Shown: in pieces, positions 6,354 through 9,201 of the stretch
How positions within the stretch are numbered: position 1 is the stretch's first letter
Layout of the letters: each line of letters starts with the position of its first letter
DNA from: Chloroflexota bacterium
Lineage (GTDB): Bacteria; Chloroflexota; Dehalococcoidia; SZUA-161
Direction: 5' to 3'
Assembly (NCBI GenBank): GCA_003229915.1
Contig: QIGA01000015.1
Span: forward strand, 1-9,201
Length of the DNA stretch: 9,201 bases
Program-made: the position numbers and the translations under genes
Notes under the pieces: generated by a model
Database searches by the model: none
Told to the model about the DNA's origin: nothing
Seen by the model: the letters and a program-made list of their open reading frames with translations, nothing else

Positions 6354-6596
6354 TCACATGTTCCGGCCTTTATCGGCTTGAATCTGCGAAGACGGGATTT
6401 CGCTCCGCGAGCGCCTCCTCGCATATTTGTACCGCCATACGTAATAGACGACTCCGGCTATCAGTGCCAACCCAAGCGGGAATACAAGCGGGTTATTGCG
6501 CAGCAATCCCAGTATCAGACCAGCGTTAACCCCTAGCAAGATCAGGAGCAGCAGGCTCCCACAGCAAACAAGATGAACCACAAACTTGGCTTTCAT
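6354..6596 (-). CDS. MerT/MerF-like mercuric ion membrane transporter
   Basis: An 80-residue protein with two hydrophobic helices (about residues 6-31 and 37-55). A vicinal Cys11-Cys12 pair sits in the first helix, followed by LLLLILLG; the second helix ends in YYVWRYK and a basic tail. This matches the layout of the mercury importers MerT and MerF, in which the CC pair of helix 1 takes Hg(II) across the inner membrane. The second cysteine pair that MerT and MerF carry on the cytoplasmic side is absent, so the metal may be handed directly to the separate HMA protein encoded next. The ATG at 6596 has only a weak GGAAG upstream, and the gene follows merA by 37 bases. Family assignment rests on topology, the CC pair and context. 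Confidence 0.75.
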   Translation of the reverse strand: MKAKFVVHLVCCGSLLLLILLGVNAGLILGLLRNNPLVFPLGLALIAGVVYYVWRYKYARRRSRSEIPSSQIQADKGRNM

Positions 6597-6633
6597 GTTG
6601 TAGCTTCCGTCAGCATGATCTAGGGTACTTCTG

Positions 6634-8040
6634 TCACTCCACGCAGCAGCTCATCTTGGAGATGTCCCGCCTAAACGACTGGGCCACTCGCTTGATGGCC
6701 TCGCTCATGGTGGGGAAGACATGCACTGTGTCGATAATGTCGTTCACGGTGAGCTTGAACTTCACCGCCAGGGTGGCCTCGTGGATAAGGTCGGCGGCCA
6801 TGGGCGCCACCATGTGCACCCCCACAACCACCTCAGTCTCGGGGTGAACGAGCATCTTTACCAGGCCCCGTGTCTCCTTGACGGCCATAGCCTTGGGCAC
6901 CTGAGCTATCTCTATGGTGCGACAACTGCACGCGTTGTAGCGCCGCATGGACTCCTTCTCGGTCAGCCCCACACTAGCTACTTGAGGATCGGTGAATATG
7001 GCCTTCGGCACCGAATCGTAATCGATGGCCTTCTTCGTCCCCTCCAGGGCGTTGCTGGCGGCGATGTTCCCCTCCTTGGCGGCTACCGTCTCCAGCATGG
7101 GCTCACCGATGACGTCGCCCGCCGCCCATATGTGAGCGGCTGTTGTCCGCAGCTCGCCATCCACTATTATGGCCCCGCCGCCGTTGACCTGAACCCCAGC
7201 TTTTTCTAACCCGAGGCCCTCGGTATTGGGATTCCTCCCCGTGGCCATGAGGAGCTGCTGTGCCTTAAACTCCCTTGTATTCTGGCCTACCTGGGCTGTA
7301 ACGATTTTGTAATCGCCATCCTTTTCGAACTTCTGCAAGCGTACGTCTGTATGAATCTCAATCCCTTCCTCCTCCAGACATTCCCTGATGCTATCCGAGA
7401 TTTCAGACTCTTCGTTGGGGAGGATCCTCGGGCTCCGCTGCAAAACAGTGACTTTGGTCCCAAAGCGGGCAAACATCTGGGCGAACTCCAAAGCCTGTGC
7501 CCGCCCTCCCACGATGACCATGCTCTCAGGTATGCGGCCGAGCTGCAGGGCTTGAATATGGGTGAGATAATCCACCTTGTCTATACCCGCGACAGGCAAC
7601 ACCTTCGGTGACGAACCTGTAGCTATTATGAGTTTCTCAGCCTCCAGGACTTGGTCGCTGAAGCGCACCTGCTTCTGGGCGATGAAGCTGGCCTGCCCTT
7701 GATAGAAGGTCACCGTCGGCATAGTGGTCAATACATCGCTGTAGTTGGCTTTCCTGAGGGCTTGGACGGTGTCATCTTTCTCCCGCATGGCCGCTTCGAA
7801 GTCGAAGGCGGAAGAGTGCTCATACTTCACCGCTTCAAAACGAGGATGCTGACCATGGTAGTAGTCGCTGCCCATCTCCAGGAAGAGTTTGGTGGGCACA
7901 CAGCCTACATTGACACAGGTGCCACCGATGGGCAGCCCGCTGTTAACCATGGCTACAGTAGACCCCAGTTCCGAAGCTTTTGCGGCCGCAGCAAAGGCAG
8001 CCGCCCCACCACCAATAATGATTAAGTCAAACCTTTCCAC
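6634..8040 (-). CDS. merA: Mercuric reductase (Hg(II) to Hg(0))
   Basis: A flavoprotein of the pyridine nucleotide-disulfide oxidoreductase family, 468 residues from the chosen start, that reduces Hg(II) to volatile Hg(0) with NAD(P)H in the cytoplasm. It shows the N-terminal FAD motif GGGAAA (10-15), redox-active Cys42 and Cys47 in GTCVNVGCVPTK, the nucleotide-binding VIVGGRAQALEFA (175-187) with an Arg a few residues on that fits NADPH, the second FAD motif AAGDV, and the C-terminal SCCVE with the Cys465-Cys466 pair diagnostic of MerA. The N-terminal HMA domain of many MerA proteins is absent. Phe442 lies where well-studied MerA proteins have an active-site tyrosine, and CSC (371-373) adds two cysteines. 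The GTG at 8040 is chosen because AAGGGGGAG lies 8 nt upstream; an upstream GTG at 8091 has no such site and abuts a hairpin. Confidence 0.95.
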   Translation of the reverse strand: MERFDLIIIGGGAAAFAAAAKASELGSTVAMVNSGLPIGGTCVNVGCVPTKLFLEMGSDYYHGQHPRFEAVKYEHSSAFDFEAAMREKDDTVQALRKANYSDVLTTMPTVTFYQGQASFIAQKQVRFSDQVLEAEKLIIATGSSPKVLPVAGIDKVDYLTHIQALQLGRIPESMVIVGGRAQALEFAQMFARFGTKVTVLQRSPRILPNEESEISDSIRECLEEEGIEIHTDVRLQKFEKDGDYKIVTAQVGQNTREFKAQQLLMATGRNPNTEGLGLEKAGVQVNGGGAIIVDGELRTTAAHIWAAGDVIGEPMLETVAAKEGNIAASNALEGTKKAIDYDSVPKAIFTDPQVASVGLTEKESMRRYNACSCRTIEIAQVPKAMAVKETRGLVKMLVHPETEVVVGVHMVAPMAADLIHEATLAVKFKLTVNDIIDTVHVFPTMSEAIKRVAQSFRRDISKMSCCVE

Positions 8041-8058
8041 AGTATTCGCTCCCCCTTT
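8041..8058 (-). promoter_or_regulatory. Strong ribosome-binding site that fixes the merA start
   Basis: On the minus strand AAGGGGGAG (8057-8049) precedes GTG (8040-8038) by 8 nt. It supports the shorter MerA beginning MERFDLIIIGGG over the in-frame GTG at 8091. Confidence 0.7.
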
Positions 8059-8093
8059 ATCTAGATAATTGATAGATGGAGACTGAGTCACCT

Positions 8094-8118
8094 GGCCCTT
8101 TGCCGGTACAAAGCGGCC
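8094..8118 (-). other. Intercistronic hairpin between the Cys-rich gene and merA
   Basis: GGCC and CTTTG (one bulged G between them on the minus strand) pair with CAAAG and GGCC around a six-base loop, giving nine base pairs. No T-tract follows, so it is not a terminator. It may act as an mRNA processing or stability element that sets merA expression relative to the upstream regulator (inference). Confidence 0.5.
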
Positions 8119-8128
8119 TTCCAGTCAG

Positions 8129-8293
8129 TTATAGTGCCCTCAGCTCTCCGGTCTTTATCTTCTCAACCAGGGTATTCCACTCTTCTCTGCTAAGCACTAC
8201 CAGGTTTCCTCCTTCCCCGATGCGAACCTTGTCCGGCTCCAGTTCCACGGCAGGACAACAGTGGCAGTCTGAGCACAGAGCGACCTTTTTCAT
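8129..8293 (-). CDS. 54-residue Cys-rich protein of the mer operon, unknown function
   Basis: The reading frame starts at ATG 8293 and ends at TAA 8131-8129. It begins MKKVALCSDCHCCP, with Cys7, Cys10, His11, Cys12 and Cys13 forming a dense thiol cluster. It continues with a strand-like stretch (KVRIGEGGNLVVL) and a probable helix (SREEWNTLVEKIKTGEL). The ribosome-binding site is excellent (GAGGAGG, about 6 nt from the ATG). It lies 25 bases after the ArsR-family gene and before merA, so it is co-transcribed in the mercury operon. The thiol cluster fits Hg(II), As(III) or Cd(II) binding, and a metal buffer, a donor to MerA or a co-sensor are all possible. I recognise no named family; the function is inference from context. 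Confidence 0.78.
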   Translation of the reverse strand: MKKVALCSDCHCCPAVELEPDKVRIGEGGNLVVLSREEWNTLVEKIKTGELRAL

Positions 8294-8318
8294 AGCTGAC
8301 CTCCTCTAATGTAAGCTA

Positions 8319-8669
8319 TTATCTACTGCCTACCCGCGTGCAGGCCCATATCTGCTCGGCATTCTTGGCGATCATCGAGTGGGAAATCTCCAGCAGGCGG
8401 CGAACCTCCTCGTCAGCAATGCTATAGTAGACGAACTTACCGTCCCGCCGGGTATTCACGAACCCACACTGTTTCAGGCACGCCAGATGATTGGAGACCC
8501 GCCCCTGGCTTGAGCCTACCAGCCCCACCAGTTCCCAGACGTTCTTTTCCCCATCCAGAAGTGAGTCGAGAATCTTCAGGCGGCTGGGGTCGCCCAGGGC
8601 GCGAAAGAACTTGGAGGTGATATCCAACTTTAGCCCTGATTTAGCCCTGTCCTCTGTTAGAATAGCCAT
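8319..8669 (-). CDS. ArsR/SmtB-family metal-responsive repressor of the mer operon
   Basis: A 116-residue winged-helix repressor. Family features are FFRALGDPSRLKILDSLLDGE (21-41), the recognition-helix region SSQGRVSNHLACLKQCGFV (53-71) and the beta-wing RRDGKFVYYSI (74-84). Cys64 and Cys68 in HLACLKQCG match the position of the Cys pair in CmtR (Cd/Pb sensor, where a third Cys near the C-terminus completes the site); Cys110 (IWACT) could play that third role. The ELCVCDL-type site of classical ArsR is absent (NVWELVGL instead). Actinobacterial mer operons are known to use an ArsR-type regulator in place of MerR, and this operon appears similar. First gene of the operon; its promoter at 8701-8729 is overlapped by an inverted repeat, so repression should be autogenous and relieved by metal. 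Confidence 0.9.
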   Translation of the reverse strand: MAILTEDRAKSGLKLDITSKFFRALGDPSRLKILDSLLDGEKNVWELVGLVGSSQGRVSNHLACLKQCGFVNTRRDGKFVYYSIADEEVRRLLEISHSMIAKNAEQIWACTRVGSR

Positions 8670-8682
8670 GATTCATACTCTC

Positions 8683-8702
8683 ATATTCGATTTTGAGAAT
8701 AT
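8683..8702. promoter_or_regulatory. Candidate operator of the ArsR-family repressor
   Basis: ATATTC (8683-8688) and GAATAT (8697-8702) are exact inverted repeats with an 8-base spacer. They span from the inner end of the -10 box across the expected transcription start (about 8694). A dimeric repressor bound here would block polymerase. Its 20-base extent and A+T-rich arms fit ArsR-family operators, though no experimental match is claimed. Confidence 0.6.
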
Positions 8703-8729
8703 TATATCCACAATGGTTCTGTCTGTCAA
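8701..8729 (-). promoter_or_regulatory. Perfect-consensus sigma70 promoter of the mer operon
   Basis: Read on the minus strand, TTGACA (8729-8724) and TATAAT (8706-8701) are both exact consensus and are separated by exactly 17 bases. Such a strong promoter makes sense if it is normally held off by a repressor, as the overlapping inverted repeat suggests. The leader to the regulator's ATG would be about 25 bases. Confidence 0.85.
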
Positions 8730-8938
8730 GGGATAATTCATAGAGTTTCATCTCTTATCCAGAATGCTGCCCTAAGAATGAAGCTGGCTCACCAGGAGAT
8801 CAAAAGAGCCCCCAGGAGGGCGTCCGGGAGCTCAGTAAAACGAGGGTAGCCTAGAGCATTACATGATTTTCAGGCAGGCGACTAGCTGTTCAGCAGTGGA
8901 TGGAGGAGGGCGAACACAATCTGGATCGTGGCTGTCTG
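8730..8938. other. Intergenic region behind the mer promoter
   Basis: Apart from the terminator at 8802-8833, nothing is supported here. Short open frames lack ribosome-binding sites or coding character, and no RNA gene or second promoter was recognised. Confidence 0.4.
8802..8833 (-). terminator. Intrinsic terminator of the right-edge membrane gene
   Basis: On the minus strand GAGCTCCC (8833-8826) pairs with GGGGGCTC (8813-8806), eight pairs including one G-U, around a 12-base loop, followed by TTTT (8805-8802). It lies about 105 bases beyond the stop codon at 8939 and insulates the mer promoter from read-through. Confidence 0.6.
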
Positions 8939-9201
8939 CTACAATCCCGCAAAGTACGGCAGCCACATTGGACTGCTCAAGAGAATACCGTTTAAAATGA
9001 TTACGAGGATCATACCCAGATTCAGGAGCCCCTTCAAACGACGCGTTCCTCTCCTCCACACCAGCATCCCAATAAGTAGAGCCAGGGCCATTTTCCCGGC
9101 AAGCATATAACCGTCGCCATAGGTCTGGGCAGCTAACCTTAGAAACGGATTTGCTTCCCACCCTTCTAGCGACAAACCTCGCCAGGTAAGAGCTGAGTCA
9201 A
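8939..9201 (-). CDS. Partial small membrane protein, DUF5658-like
   Basis: The frame is open to the right edge, so the N-terminus is missing; 86 residues are visible, ending at TAG 8941-8939. The visible part begins DSALTWRGLSLEGWEANPF, with the D-x-x-x-T spacing followed by EANP (15-18) that I associate with DUF5658 membrane proteins. Two hydrophobic helices follow at about 31-48 (MLAGKMALALLIGMLVW) and 57-75, separated by an Arg-rich loop (RRGTRRLK). The first helix of such proteins would lie beyond the edge. A TTG at 9175 could serve as a start but has no ribosome-binding site and would cut off the conserved segment. Function is unknown for the family. The gene seems independent of mer, ending in its own terminator. 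Confidence 0.7.
   Translation of the reverse strand, partial: DSALTWRGLSLEGWEANPFLRLAAQTYGDGYMLAGKMALALLIGMLVWRRGTRRLKGLLNLGMILVIILNGILLSSPMWLPYFAGL

Noticed and set aside
6721..7209. A 162-codon plus-strand open frame within merA
   Set aside because: It is antisense to the conserved C-terminal half of MerA and resembles no protein; the MerA frame is certain.
8319..8669. MerR-family regulator
   Set aside because: The fold signature (DPSRLKIL, SNHLACLKQCG, beta-wing) is that of ArsR/SmtB, and the promoter spacer is 17 rather than the 19 typical of MerR targets.
8779..8850. A short plus-strand frame beginning MKLAHQEIKR
   Set aside because: About 23 codons, no ribosome-binding site, and it runs across the terminator hairpin.
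8859..9161. A 100-codon minus-strand frame near the right edge
   Set aside because: It overlaps the DUF5658-like frame in another phase, lacks hydrophobic or domain character, and has no ribosome-binding site.

Overview
The window looks like a bacterial chromosome segment of moderately high GC, most plausibly from the Chloroflexota (Dehalococcoidia-like). That placement is an inference from the greA-lysS-serS order, the protein sequences as I recognise them, and the style of the mercury genes; no 16S or other decisive marker is present.

Left edge (1-204): two clear copies and one degenerate copy of a ~22-bp direct repeat lie beside a ribosome-binding site and ATG that open a minus-strand gene running off the window. 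This looks like the end of an insertion sequence. Next comes a strong sigma70-type promoter (TTTACA-17-TATAAT) and a terminator-like hairpin with a T-tract in the greA leader.

Housekeeping operon (205-3536, plus strand): greA (transcript cleavage factor, with an unusual acidic tip), lysS (class II lysyl-tRNA synthetase) and serS (seryl-tRNA synthetase). lysS and serS overlap by 8 bases.

Middle (3537-4317): an unrecognised six-helix membrane protein on the minus strand, then 160 bases without a gene that carry one arm of a possible small inverted-repeat element.

Mercury operon (8729 down to 4318, minus strand): a perfect consensus promoter (TTGACA-17-TATAAT) overlapped by an inverted repeat drives an ArsR-family regulator with CmtR-like cysteines. 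It is followed by a 54-residue Cys-rich protein, mercuric reductase MerA, a two-helix MerT/MerF-like transporter, a MerP-like HMA protein without signal peptide, a 73-residue His-rich protein, a glucose-1-dehydrogenase-like zinc MDR enzyme, and a MerE-like gene broken by one extra base. Expected logic: the membrane proteins bring Hg(II) in, the HMA protein passes it on, MerA reduces it to Hg(0), and the regulator releases the promoter when it binds metal. The dehydrogenase and the two small metal-ligand-rich proteins are the unexplained parts. No merB and no MerR-family regulator lie in the window.

Right edge (8730-9201): the mer promoter backs onto an intrinsic terminator for a partial minus-strand membrane protein resembling the DUF5658 family.
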